Notes under the pieces: generated by a model | Seen by the model: the letters and a program-made list of their open reading frames with translations, nothing else | Told to the model about the DNA's origin: nothing | Databases searched by the model: none | Position numbers and translations under genes: made by a program | Source of the DNA: Apteryx mantelli | Lineage: Eukaryota > Chordata > Aves > Apterygiformes > Apterygidae | Direction of reading: 5' to 3' | DNA length: 64,000 nt | Assembly: GCF_036417845.1 (NCBI RefSeq) | Contig: NC_089978.1 | Coordinates: forward strand, 84,624,007-84,688,006 | In this document: positions 24,537 to 37,992 of the stretch, piece after piece | Position numbering within the stretch: position 1 is the stretch's first letter | Layout of the letters: every line of letters begins with the position of its first letter

Positions 24537-24542
24537 AATAAA
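24537..24542 (+). terminator. Poly(A) signal candidate 2 for EGFL6
   Basis: Exact AATAAA within 'caattgaataaacttttgg'. The downstream sequence is only weakly U-rich. Confidence 0.4.
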
Positions 24543-25182
24543 CTTTTGGAGACCTACACTCAAGAACCCTGAAGAATTTAGCCTATACAAACCCAAGTTT
24601 TTTAACAAAAAGCAAATAACTCCAAAAGTCCAAAAGACCTTAAATTGCACCTATGAAATAAGTCAGGGATGTTTGAGACATTTCTTGTTAAAACACAATC
24701 TTTTTGCACTTGTAACACAGCTGAGGAAATGGTAAACAAGACTGGAAATATCTGGAAGGTTTTCAATAGCAATGTAATCTGCATGTGTTTGCTTTTTGTT
24801 AGAACTCATATGTTTTATGGAACAGGTGCTTTGAGAACTGCACATAGATTTCAGCTTTGACACATGAATTTCTTTGCTGGTGTCTTTGGAGGTGCTGAAG
24901 AAATTACAGAATAAGAACTTGAGAGAAACAAATTCTCCTTAATCTCAAGGAAAAAAAAAGAGAGAGAGTTTCAAAGTGAGGAGAAACTTCTCTCAGGAAT
25001 GGATTGGATGCCCACTATGATCTTAAACTCCTTGAAGAACCTGATCAGAATGAGGTACAAAAGTAGGATTGAGTCATAGAAGTATTTTGTTTCCTCACTT
25101 TTTCTAGAGAGGTCTTAGTGTCTGAGGTTGAATGGTTCCATCCTTACTGAAGACTGAGAAAACAAAAGAACAATGCTATTGA

Positions 25183-25188
25183 AATAAA
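25183..25188 (+). terminator. Poly(A) signal candidate 3 for EGFL6
   Basis: Exact AATAAA followed at once by TTTTGTGTGTC, the best GU-rich downstream element of the three. It would make a 3' UTR of about 1.95 kb. Confidence 0.45.
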
Positions 25189-25199
25189 ATTTTGTGTGT

Positions 25200-27970
25200 C
25201 TAGCTTCAAACAGCAATAATTTACATGTACACAGTGCCTCCAAAGCTTAAGAATCCTACATTTCTTTATAAACTTTATGCAGCACTGATTTGAACACTAC
25301 CATGCAAAAAGATATATTTGAACTATACACCTAGAACAGACCTGGACTACTTGAAAGAAATGCAGCTAGGCATTTCTTATATGTGCAGTCATTTGGCATA
25401 TAAAAATGATTTCATCCCCTATATTTATCATAGGTTAAATACTGCCTGCATAAGGTGTAGCATCTAGAGACTACTTGCCCAGTACAGAAAGGACAAAGAG
25501 CAAATACAATGTTCATGATCTAATATGGAACCACATATGACAATATTTAAATATTTTTTGTTGGTTTGATCATGACTGTGGCAGTTACTTCACTAGTAGT
25601 ATTCCACCTGAAAGACAAGATAAAAAGCAAATAGTATGTATTTCATGGCATGAGCATGAAAATATTTTGCATTTATCAGCAAAGATTGCAATAGCTTCTG
25701 TAATGCTTTCTGTAGTAGATGCATAAATTGTTTCCAATTTGTTCACAATGGATTGTCAGATATAACATGACATGCATCACAGAGATCATAGAAATAATTC
25801 TAGCCTAAGATCTGAAGAGCAAAACTGAAGCATTTTTTTGTTGCAAACAAATTTGACGATAGCTTCTGCAGAAGCAACAAAATTACTCATATTATGTATA
25901 GATATTCATACAAAGCACATTTGTGCGTCAGCAAATTAACTAGTATTGTCTGCAACATTCACGCAAAAGACGCAACTGCTCAGGACAAAGCTATGTGTTT
26001 CTCTTTCAGCTGAAAACAATTAAAGGGCATATTATGCCCACAGCCATTAATGCCTCGAAATGGTCCTGACAGTTTTCCATTACTGCGCTACTGAAATCCA
26101 TTACCTACTTGATTATTTAAGACAGCAGTGAAACTGCATTGGGAGTATTTCAAAATGTAAAAAGTATACTACAGTCAAGTGATTTGAACTTTGATAACAT
26201 CCTTTGCTGCTCTTAAGCCTGATAAACTTTGGAGACAGTACTCCGCCTACAAGTTAATGGAAAAAGAGAACTTTAAGCTGATTATCCAACACTACATTAC
26301 ATCCTTCAAAATGTGCTCTACAGATGTGACCATTTTAGCTTGAAGGTTGTACAACAAAAGTTTTCAATCACTTTTCTTCAACTACCAAAAGAATTAAAGG
26401 AGACATTTCGTTTTGTCAGCCTGGAATACATGGAAATGCTGAGGCATGTTCCCACAAGATAGTTATCTTAGAGCCTGCAACTGAAATGATCTTAAAACAT
26501 TTTCCAGCTATGAGATGTTATTTTTATATATTAAGTAAGGATTCCCCACTGCAGTTCTTAAGGATCATAAGATGAAGATAAGGGAGAAATGCTTTCAGTG
26601 ACTGATTACTACTCATATTTACTTCATAACATGCTATAAAGCTTTTAGGATACAGTCAGAAACCTGCATGTACTGAAATCTATGATAATATATTCATTAA
26701 AAGTAAGTAACAAGAAAGAGTTGGTGACAAATTATTTCGTCGTGTGTACTGTTATGTAAAAGCTCATCACGTCAAAACGAATTGAAAAGAATTTCTATTT
26801 TTGATAATTACCTCTCAAGTACCTGCCTTTCAGTTGAATTTCAACAGACAAAATTACATTAATACAATTCATCCAGACTCCCTGAGCCACCCGCACCAAA
26901 GCACACTCCCAAATTTTCAGTAAGTGAACATTATTGAATCTTTGACAAAACACTGGCTGTGAATTTTTTATCTGAGGAATATTTAGTCCTGAGTGACTCA
27001 GTAAAGCATAAGTGTATGTTTTAGAAGTTTGCTTTTCTGTTTTGGTTTCCCTTTTCAGGAAATAACCTAATACTCTGTCTTAAAATCCTTGTTCGCTCAA
27101 TTTCTTAACATTTATGTAATGCATTATACCAATTTCTATTTCAAATGCAGCCCTGAGAACTCCTTGGACAGAGTTTAGAAATCATTTGAATAGTGATCCT
27201 TTTAAATCCTCAGAATAATGCTAACTTTAATCCCATATTTATTAATTAATTTTAAAATGAAAGTAAAATATTATTGATTTATATTGATATTATTAATGAA
27301 AATAAATAAAAAATATATAAATATAAAAATATAAAAAATATTTCAAAGCTAAATACCATCTAAAATAGTAAAATGTATGATAAACAAGTAGTGTATTTGA
27401 TGCCATTAGAAATACAGATTTGAGTTAAAGAAAATGGCATCTCCCTAAACTGTCCTTAAAATACAGTTTCATTCCTTATCCCTCATATGCTTATCTCTTT
27501 ACTTCTATGCAAAGATCATGCTCCTCCAATCACCTGTATGGTGTGCAGAAGCGCTGAATATCTTCACACATATGCATGGTCATGGCCCAACTCTGAGCAC
27601 TCTCTTAAATGATTCCCAGGCACAATTTGGGAGTGAGAATGTTCCAGGAACAACTCCCAGGATGCATTTTGCATGCAGCAGCCCCATTTTTAGTAGCACA
27701 AATGGAGGAGGTGTTTAGGAGACACCTTTAATTTGCTGGTATAGGTTTTCTATACAGACAATAGCAAAGTTGGCAGCTCACTGGCAGCTCTTTCCAGAGC
27801 TGACTGCCCTACTTTTTGCTTTCTGCCGGCTGTATGGGAAATATCTGTGCTTAACTTTGTTATCCCAAATCTGTTTGCTGAGCTGGACACCTTTGGGATG
27901 AAAGGCAGTAAATATGACTAAGTGGTTAAAGCTGGCAGTCAGAATCTGGCCCTTGATTTCAGGCTGATGG
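25200..27970. other. Intergenic DNA between EGFL6 and TCEANC, left part
   Basis: No gene seen. Runs with little simple repeat at about 25,990-26,300 have the look of conserved non-coding DNA (see findings). A very AT-rich stretch follows at 27,236-27,345. Confidence 0.6.
27236..27345. repeat. AT-rich low-complexity region
   Basis: Almost only A and T (ATTAATTAATTTTAAAATG and AATATAAAAATATAAAAAAT runs) over 110 bases. Low complexity; could be DNA-unwinding or nuclear-matrix type sequence, but nothing supports a function. Confidence 0.85.
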
Positions 27971-28572
27971 TGTTACCAAACGGCTCCAGACAAGAAAGAG
28001 TCTCAAGGTGGGGGGGGGAATGGGGGAACTGTTACCAGCTCGGACAAGAAGGAGTCTCAACAGGAGCCTCAGACAAACATACCCAAGGACGCAGGTGCAG
28101 CTGGGACTGATACATCCTGAGAAAGTACAGATAAACCAGCAGAAGCCAGTGGGAACCAAGATTAGGACCAAGACAGCTTTTCTCAAACAAGAAAGCAGGC
28201 CAAGTTGAGACCATGTATGGAAAAGTAGAGCAAAGTTCATGGCAAGACACTGAGTGACACCTCTTCTGACACCACTAGGGACCACCAGAGACCACCAGAG
28301 ACCCCCACAGAAGACCCCCCAGAGACTCAGACAGCATGCGTAATGATTATGTAAATGTAGTAGTTAGTTCTAGGAAATAGAATGAATATGTACAATAATT
28401 CCTGAAAATTTAATGCATATGTATATGATAGAGCAATATAAACTTTAGATGATGCGTCACACGGTGTGCACGTTAGGTGGAGCTATCCCCCGTGTACCCG
28501 GTGCCGTAATAGAGTGCCTGCTTCTTAATGCTACATTGGTGTTAAGGAGTTTTGGTCCCGATTTTGGTGACA
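27971..28572 (+). mobile_element. Solo LTR of an endogenous retrovirus (avian ERV type)
   Basis: Starts TGTTACCAAA and ends TTTGGTGACA, an inverted terminal pair with one mismatch and the TG...CA ends expected of an LTR. In order it carries a U3 with a 10-bp tandem repeat (28271-28320), a TATA-like AATATAAAC at 28435-28443, a CpG-rich R region, a decayed poly(A) signal (AATAGA for AATAAA, at about 28507) and the short T-rich U5. The R/U5 wording is familiar from bird LTRs, but I cannot name the family. There is no primer-binding site or internal retroviral sequence on the right and no polypurine tract on the left, so this is a solo LTR left by recombination. No clear 4-6 bp target duplication is seen. 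Confidence 0.82.
28271..28320. repeat. 10-bp tandem repeat inside the LTR
   Basis: About five copies of a 10-base unit near GACCACCAGA, decaying into C-rich copies at the right end. It sits in the U3 part of the LTR, where enhancer repeats are common. Confidence 0.75.
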
Positions 28573-31500
28573 ATTGCAGTTTAACAGTAAATTACAGTAT
28601 TTTGATTCACTGTAGTTTATTGTTTTCATTGCTATACTTGATAGTTTAATATATGGTATTTGGAGGTATCACATCAGAGGTTAACTTCTTGTCTGAAAAA
28701 AATGAATCAATTTACAATTATTTTATACCATAAAAGACAGAAGTCATAGGCATGATAAAATGGTAGAAAATAATGATAAAAGCCTTTGAGAAATATATGC
28801 CATAAAGTGATCAGGGACAATATACTTCTAAATAAAAAAAGCAATCCTCTCAAGCACTATTCTTATTCTAAACCAAGTAACATTCAGAGCAGATTAAAAA
28901 GTGCTAGAGCAGATCTTGGAGTAACAAAATACTCAAGAAAGCCAAACATGCCTTTACAGTGAATTACTCATTAACATCACCTTCTTGGCCAGGATATAAA
29001 CACATATGGCAGTCCTAATTTCCATTGTCTTCTCTGAAACTGCCTCAATGGTAAAAGAAACAGTAACTTTTCACAGAGGCTAGGGACTGCTTGTAGAATC
29101 ACCCAACCAAGGTAACAAATTTTGCAGCTGATACAACATTATGCAAGATAGTCAAACCTAAAGCTGACTGCAAAGGATCTTGTGATACTGAATTACTGAA
29201 CAAGAAAATGGGATGGGAAAATACATTGTGGGTGATTGCAAAGTAATGAAACAGGAATAAATAATCATCATTACATCTGTGTACTCAGGGGCTCTAAATT
29301 AGCTATTACCTCTAAAGAAAATGATATGAGATTAACTGCAGATACCTTTGAAATGTTCCCTGGCACTGAAAAAGGCAAAAAGCACATGAAGCACATAAAT
29401 GTTCCATCTCCATACTGTGTTACCATGTATCTTTCCTGTATTTCCCATATTGACGTTGCTGTCCACCATGTCCTATAGTGCTAAAAACAGGACCACTTTG
29501 CAGTTGACTTCTTACTTGCTGGTTCCTTCAGTCCATGTGCTTATCAGTGGTCATCACAATTTGGGAACCTTCTTCTTTAATGTCCAGTTACTATTTCAAG
29601 AACATTGTATATGTGAACAACCCCTGAACAAACACAGCTTTAAGAACCTCACGACAAATTGATATTTGACTAACCAACACCAGATTGGTTAGTTGTGCAC
29701 GTATAGCAGAAAAAGAACAGGCAGAAAGAGATAGCAGTCCATCTTCATGCTGGTACAGGTTCTCTTAAGTAAGTACTTTGCACAGCTGGGCAAGTTACTC
29801 AGATAGCTCCCTAACAGTACACTTTCTCTGGCAGAATTTCTTCACAGATCCTGCTGGTAATTAAATTTCAGGTCTTCCTAGCAGTATGATACCTCCACCA
29901 TGTAGTGGTACTCCTGCCCTGGAAGAGCCAGGATACATATGGTAAACAGCTCTCATTAATTCTCCCCAGTTCACTTTACGTGCACCATCTTCATTCTCTA
30001 GGTTCAGCACCTTTCAGTGTTCCAGAATATCCACAAAGACCTCAGAACTGCCTTCTATTAATTGGCCCTCAAACAGGAGGCAGCTCATCTAAGGTATCCT
30101 TGATTTTCATTGCTTGTAGAAACACACAGAAGAGATGACTACCCAGAGTTAGTTAGCAGATCTTCATGTGACAGCTAAAATAACACCTGCTTCTGAAACT
30201 GTAAAGAAGTTAGTTGTCCCATAATGTATTACAAATAAATTCACAGAAAGACGCTAGGAAATCTAAATTCAGAATGTAGTACCAAAATAGTAATGCAGTC
30301 CAGGGAAGGCATACCAACCTTGAGCTGGCACAGCCACAAGTCAGGAGGTGAACATACGCTTCAGTGCAGCCTTCTATGCGTTCTTAGGTTCTGTGCTTCC
30401 TTGCATGTGCAATGGGAGTCAGACTCTAACACATACACTCTAAATACTTTAGATGGTGTCCAGATGCAGAACCAAGCTTGGGAGGGAACAGCCAGGGCTA
30501 CTGCTTCGAGTAATGGTGGACCTTAGTCAGCTGAACTGTGGAGTAATGCAAGCCATTCAATGCACTGGTGAGAAGGGTGAGCCTCATATCTTGGCCTCTG
30601 CTCACAGCCCACATGAGTCTCTGCCCATATAATAGTTTCTGAAGTGGTAATTAGAGATTTTTATATATTCATGCTGCAGTGTTCTTCCCAAGCAACCGGA
30701 GGCTGGTTACAGTCCTCCTGAAGCAGGATGGAATGACAGACCTTTGCTTCAGGGGCTGTGTAAGGTCTGACAGGAAGGAAGTGTGTCACTGGACATCTGC
30801 CAAACTTTTTGAAAGTCTAATTTAGGGACCTGCAGGTTAATTAAAGAAATTGATCTCATCTGTGACATTACTCTCAGGAACCACACTTTGATAAAGCTTT
30901 TAGTCTTGGATCTAGGATTTTGGTATGGACCCATTATTTATGGTACACTTTGAACTGGAATTCACAAGGATTAAAAGAGTAGTAACATCAGTAATACTTT
31001 ATAATAATCCTTATAATTTTGTTAATTTAATCCTCTTTCTTTTGGTGGCTTTTGATCAACCTTCTGGTAATGATAAGCTGAAGATATGCTTCTTCTTTTC
31101 ACAATGTAAGGAAAATGTCAGTCAATAAATTTATATTTTTGTTAGCAACCAGTCTCAGCAAGACTAAAACCAGAATTCACTGCACGTGCACTCAGGCTAA
31201 TCAAATATGAAACTCACTCATGATTGCCACAGGGAAGGTGTTAGTTAAGTGAGTTCACACCTGGGTCAGACAGTTCTTTGTTCTTTGCTGTAAGGGAAGG
31301 AATAACCTGAGGGTAACTTTGAGCACAATCTACACCTGAATCAGCCTATTGCCCTCACACCTCCCAGCTAAGAACCTCTCCAATGTGTGAGAGAGCAACA
31401 CTGCCAGAGGACAAGCCTGGTATGTCAGGTCACATCATGAGGGAGAGGCCATGGCAATGCACTGAAGTGTCACACTGAATGTGTCACTTGTGGGGCTTGG

Positions 31501-34500
31501 TAATGTGACCCATGATGTGACCCAACACAGCTGGCCAGCAGATCAAAGAATTGGGCAGTCTGCTACCTCCAGTGTATCAAGATGTGAAAGAGGAGAGGTT
31601 TTGGCTTTGTGGTGCACAAAGACATGAAGACATTACCCCTCACTGTAAAGGACTAGGAGGTAGATGGCAGTTGTATGAGTGTCCCACTCAGTGTCCAAGA
31701 ATAAGCTGGAGTGAGTTTAATCCACAGTAGTCAAGGCACATGGAAATGAATAGCATGAACAGCCATAATTAGGGCAGGTGAGCAGTATTACTGTCAAGCT
31801 CATCTACCACCTGATTATGAAAGTTTTATCTGATCACACATAAACAGCAGCAGTTCAAAGTTAGCCTAAGGAAATTCAGGACCTGATCCTCCTCCCTCTC
31901 AAAACTGGATCAGATCCTAAAAGTATAAAAATGATTGAAATGAATAGGCATCCAAGACTTCTTTGTGTGAATGAACATGCCTTAAATGCTGTCTATGTGG
32001 TGGGAGGTACTCTCACAAAATGAAATCTGTCAGAGTATGAAAGTATGGCCCAAACCTTGGATTTTCACAGTATATAAATATGAAATTTGTGTAGGCTTCT
32101 GTTCCACTTATCATTCAGGATGAAGGCAGAGATGACTGTCTGATACAATTTGATCCCCGTTTCATTTCGTTATAATGATTCAGTCACTAGTGCTTGCACT
32201 ATGTCATTTTTTCCTAACTTGCTAGTGGGAAGGTAGTGTGCCTTTTCATGAACTGAATCATACATCTGGATGACAGATAGATTTTGTTTCTTCTGGGAAC
32301 TGTAAAAACAATATAAATTTAAGACCTTTTTTGACAAAATAAAACCTTCAAATTGAGGGGTACTGAATCAGAAACCTCTTTAGAAAGAACTAAGGCACTG
32401 GACCGTAAAACAAATGCCACAGTGTGCACCTCTCTTTCTGTGGGCCACTTTTTATTTCTTTCATAATTTGCTGGATCTGAGTGCCTCTCTCAAGATGCTT
32501 CTATCAACAATTTTGCTGCCCATCTTACATTTGATGGGCAGTTAACAAGCATGAAAAATACAGGTGGCCCCATTGTGCTCCTCTGGGATGAAGAACTGAG
32601 AGAGGGAAAATCAGAAAAGCCTGTGGAAAATACTATATTTAAAGGGACTGTTAACAAGACAAGCATATTGCAAGTGCTCTGCAGTAGTGAGAAGGGAAGC
32701 TCTACAGCTTGTGCTACTTCAGAAACTGATCCTACAGAACGATCTGCGTCTTGCAGGATGGGGCTATCTGGTAAAGATTACTACCACAATGGGCAAGGCT
32801 CCTTAGAAAGCATGCCCCTTGCCCCCTAAAAAACCCTGATCTGTGACTGTAAATCACTTTTCAAACATCATGATGCATTTTGTCAAATACTTTGCTCCAT
32901 TAATATGATAGCCAGCTGTAGTCTTCCAGGCAAGATTCGGGGACTATTTATGCATATGATTCAATATAACAGATGCTGCAATTATGCAGGGATAGTATGT
33001 GAATAGGCAAAAAAAAAAGAATATTCAGAACCACACATTTCTGGATTAAATCTAAGAAGCATACCATCTTCTCCCATTATATAGTTACCTCTCTCAAATC
33101 TGCACAAATGGGCCGCGCTGCTACGTTTATGACAACAAGGCTAAAATATTTATCTGGAGCCCCACGGCTTGCCTCAGTGTTCAGCAAAGTAGAGGGCTGT
33201 GATTTCATGTGAGTGTGGCACTGGCAATCAAGTTTACAACAGAAACTCAATCATTAAAGTAGGGATCACTACCAGAAAGTGAAGGGGTTGCAAGGCCAGA
33301 AGAAGAATCAGAAGTAGGCCTGTCAGCAGAAAAAATATTGAGAATGGATGACCTGTACATACATCTAAATATACACAAAATCAGGCTCTTATCTCAAAAC
33401 AGATGTCCAAACAAATTAGTGTTCTATGCAAAATAGCAGCCTGTATGATATCATTTCCTCCAATCCATTCCCACAAGCTAGTCTCAAAAGGTTGACATAG
33501 AAGATGGGTGCTGCAGCGTGTCCTTAGGAGCTATAAAACTGAAGAATACCAGAAACCAAAGAAACATTATCACCCTGATAATGTCAATATTTTCATTACA
33601 TATATCCTCAATGTGTTCACAAAACAAACTCCCACATGCCATCACATGAAGCTTTAGCTCCAATGAATGGGCCTTGCAGTGTCTAAACTTGATGTGGCAA
33701 AAACATACATTGTAGTAACAAAGCAACAAGCAATCCCTATTTTAGAGGCAGCTACGCAGGGGGGAAGGGAAGCTTTTGTTTGCTTTAGCTGCAAAGCAGT
33801 CTTTCAAATTAAAAAGGAAATATCCAGGAAAAGGTTAAATTGCTCCTCTGCCTAGCTCTCTGGCCCGAATGGCTGCTGTATAGGTCTTCCAGAGGCCTCA
33901 TCCCAGGGCTTGGTCAGGATTCCTTCTCAGTCTCTTCCTGAACAATACCTCTCCTCTATGGCTGTATTATCTGGACGCATACAAATGTCATGCCTCTCTG
34001 CCATTGTTCTGGATTATTATCTCAGCTATCTAACACCATTCATGCTTTGTTCAATATTTTCTTTCCACAATGGCTTAATAATAATTAAAAAGAGGTGCAA
34101 ACTGAGCTGTTGCACAATTAAACCTTTTGGTTTTCCAAGCCAAAAATGTGTCTTTCACCCTGTGATACATAAATCATGTTGTTAAAAAAATAACATGTAA
34201 GCAAAAAATATTTTTGATGAAAATGTTCTTTGTGAATTTTGCAAATTGCAAAGTTCTCAGGATTAGACAGCACATCACTGCCTTATACTGCAAATTCCCA
34301 TATTCCCACAGAAACTCTGTTTTCAACTCATCTTTACTCTTTATTAACGTACAAGGAATAGCTATCCCGTGGCTAGGATGGATTTTGTTGCATGGATCTG
34401 CCAAGAGGAAAGTGATTATAAGGGGGTTCTTTTGTTCACTAGCATAACAGCACAGTGTAATTGTTTGCTATATTAAGGATTTGCAGTGTATATTGAGACT

Positions 34501-37500
34501 TTTATCATTAATGAAATTGTACAAACAGAATCCAGTCGGGGATTCCAAAGTGCTAGATGTGATTGTACTCATTTATACAGCATCATTCATCTTAATATTT
34601 TAGTTTGGATCAGGAATGTGCTTTTGAAGAGTCCCACTTGTTTCAGCCTACTGTGCCTTGGTTCACATTGAAGAGTGGTTTCGGAGCATGTAAATTAGAT
34701 TCTTTCATGCAACTAAAATGGAGAATGTGTTTCAGGAGTACATCTAGCACTACAGCCACTGATGAGCATTTTCCACCAGGCCAAACTAGAGCTTGCCTGA
34801 AATACAAAACACTGCAGATCCAGCCCTGCTGCACCATGCTACTTGCTAAACTAGACACAGCCTATGGAGATACAAACATGCTAGGATGTTGGATATATGA
34901 GTGAAAGAAGCATATGAAGGTTTGTATAATAGGAGAAAGAGCATATGGTTCGTGTTAACAGGTAATGAACACACTTAATTTTGTAGTACATAAATGTTGT
35001 TAGGTATGAAATATTTATAAATAAGATAATAAGTTGTTTAAAGCACTGAGAGTCTTTACAAAGATGTAAATAAACAAATTTTATTTTTGGCAGTAAGACA
35101 GTTTGAGTTCTCTTCCTCTCCACCTCTTCATGCCCTGGCTGTTCATTTCCTTCCCAGCCTTCCGCATCCATGCCCTCACTATTGTACCTACACAACTGCT
35201 TGCCAGGCCATACTGAAAATCTGCATTGCTGAAATGATACAATCTGGAAACAAAACAAAATGAAAAGGGTTGGCAAACTACTGCATTGCAAAGAATAGGA
35301 GGTGGGGTAGAAGCATGAGGACAAAAGGTTCATAAGTCAACTTCCCCGCTGGAGAGAAAATACAGTGGAGCTTTACTCTTAGCCATTACCGAACTTAAAT
35401 TGTGTTCTTCAGGATGCTTGCACAGTTAATCTTTAATAGAGCTATGACTTAAGTGATATTACAAAATCACAATACTGTTCATGTAACGTTAACCACTAGA
35501 AGTTATACTAGGCATGACATAAAGCATGTAACTAACATATTGCTTAGGATGCTGTTCACAGGTAAAAGAACATGTTAGAGGGCTTTGCATATCGGAAAGA
35601 AGGAGCCCTTTTCCACTGAAAATATCCCTGATACCTGTTATTTACTTTGTTTGCTTTCACTAGGACAAAAAGATTATGATTATGGTAACAAATTCCTAGA
35701 GTTTGCTTGGTGAAATCCTTATTGATGTTAGTAATGCAGGAAGTCCATATGTCTTTTGTTAAACCATACAGTATTCCTTATAATAATATTAATAATTTTC
35801 ATGTAACTGTTTAAAAGGACACACACATAACCAGCCAACCTTCATCTTCAAACAGCTGAGGAATCTTTTATAAATAGGGGACCTGTTGTGTAGGTCCACT
35901 GAAACTTCACAGCCCATATGCTATATACCAGTTTCGAGGACTAATTAAGACTTTGACTGAAGTGCTCGCATGCCAAAGTGTTGAAGTTCAAAAACTGAGT
36001 AGAGGTAAGACATACTACACAACGTATCTTCCACAGCTGTCCTCAGCTATTCTGTTTTTGTACAGTTAGGATGTCTCAGGAACAAGGATCCACAACTTTG
36101 CTTTGCAACCTTTTTGCTATCTTCATGCAGTCACAATGAGAATGATAAAACAATCCTCACGCTCTAATCTACAGTAACATCATCTGCAAAATGTCAGTCA
36201 CGTTTACTTCTCCTCAGGTGAAATTTTTCATCATTGTTTAGACACCATTTTCAACCACTAATACTACAACCAGGATTGTCATAATGGCTGGTGAATAGTG
36301 AAGGCTTACCCTGAACTAAGACAAGGCAATACAATCTATCAAGTACTTATAATAGCCCAAGGCACAAATTTTGTTATGATATCCTCCCACTGAAACAAAC
36401 TGGTCACTACATAACAAAACACTGGAGAAATTTGACATTAGGCAATCTTAGAACAGGAAAGGTAACCCAGGATAATGATCATTAATTGGAACATAGGAGA
36501 AATAGGAAAGCCTACCTAATCAGGTATATGATGAGGGATATTTTCTTGTGCCTGGTCTTACTACTCCCTAATCGTATTAATGTATCCTCTTACTACAAGA
36601 TTTGGTAAGTCAATCAATCTATTAAATTATTAAATAAACAAACCATTTTGAAAATGCGTATTTCTGCTTTTCCTGCTATCCCAGCTGCCTTCCTACACAA
36701 GATGGAAATGATTTGAGGGCCTTATGCTAGGACATATATAATTGCAAACTTCCACTCAAATTGCATGTGAAGTTAAAAGTCTTTTTGATTTACATTCCTC
36801 TGTCAGAAGACAGATGCCTCATCTGGCTAATGTCTGTTGGATTTGGGAGTCAGAAAAAATTGCAAAGAAATGAAGTCTGCCCGTGACAGATTGAGGCATG
36901 AACTTATTGGCCAATCAGGGCTACATCTCCCAGAGGAATTCAGTTGGAAAGAAGTCTTTAAAATCACTGGAAAATATTTTCTTATTAGCCTCCCACACTT
37001 TCAACTTCTCCAAAGTCTGCTTTTTGCAGTACCTGTCTCTGCTTGTCACTTTTTGCTTTGCTATTCCAGCAACATCTTTTCCATAACACGAAGAAGTTTG
37101 GGGGCCCTTCTCCTTAATCAGTCAGGACTGTTCTTAATCATTCTTGGCTTTCTAGATTTTTCAGGGATGATATATGATATATGATATAATTCTTCCTGGG
37201 CAGGAAACACAGTATTAAAAGTTATGTTTCAGAGCCTGTGCCAGAAAACATCCATAATTCTGAACCTCTCTCTTATTTTATCTTTGCAAACATTCATATT
37301 ATCAAGGTGATTTAGTATGAAACTATCCCATGGCCAATTCAGTGCTATGCAAATGTATTAAAAAAGGCTGCATAAAATATAAATCAAACAAGATTATGGT
37401 TCTTTGTAGGTTTAATAGTATCTTTAATAATGGTATTTGTAATTTTGCCTGTCTTTGATTTTCCAAAGTTAGAAAGCAAGGGTATTTTTTATTCATTCAT

Positions 37501-37967
37501 CACAACTTCAGCATTCAAACTTTCTGTTGAAGATACAGAGACAAATTCTGTACTCAGCCATGTTTGTGTAAATATGTTACTCTTATGATTTCACTACTGA
37601 CATTTTGATTTTATACCAATATTACTGAGAGCAGAAATTGACTTTCCCTCCCTATTTAGGAGTATTTCTAGCAAGTGACCAAACAGTTCCTTTTTAGGTT
37701 TTCAAGGAAGTTTCCCTGATTCCATTCCATAAGAAACAGCTGCTACCATGATCTGTGCACAGGGTTTTAGAAAGTTCAGATCCCAGATCCAGTGCTTGTA
37801 TCCAGAGATTATACAGGAAGCACCTGTTAGTCAGTCCTTCCCACCAGAACACATTTTGCTGGAGCTATTCTGAAGAGGCAATGTTTACAATTCCAAGAAT
37901 GGACGATAAAAAGGAGACACTAAAACTATATCCTTCAGAAAGCAAATTAAAGAAAGAAGCCAGTAAT
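28573..37967. other. Intergenic DNA, no gene seen
   Basis: 9.4 kb of AT-rich DNA. No exon of a known family, no CpG island and no tRNA-like structure was found. A perfect 9-bp inverted repeat with a 7-base loop (29669-29693, ACTAACCAA / TTGGTTAGT) is present. Open frames (for example 32551-32829 and 34881-35333 on the minus strand) are short, lack familiar motifs and lie in ordinary base composition, so they look like chance. Confidence 0.6.
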
Positions 37968-37992
37968 ATGTAGCAGTGTGGAACAATGCTAA
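37968..37992 (+). repeat. 25-bp direct repeat, copy 1
   Basis: An exact 25-base match (beginning ATGTAGCAGTGTGG, ending CAATGCTAA) to 39566-39590, in the same orientation. It is followed by a small local duplication of 'aagggaact' (37991-37999 and 38002-38010). Confidence 0.9.

Larger units (their letters stand above)
23244..25200 (+). other. EGFL6: EGFL6 3' untranslated region (extent uncertain)
   Basis: Non-coding sequence after the EGFL6 stop with three AATAAA signals, at 23812, 24537 and 25183. I cannot tell which is used. A CA-rich stretch lies at about 24,166-24,215. The open frames on the minus strand here are short and unconvincing. Confidence 0.5.

Noticed and set aside
29669-29693. 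Perfect 9-bp inverted repeat with 7-base loop as a possible RNA hairpin or terminator
   Set aside because: Short stems like this occur by chance in this much sequence, with no gene next to it.
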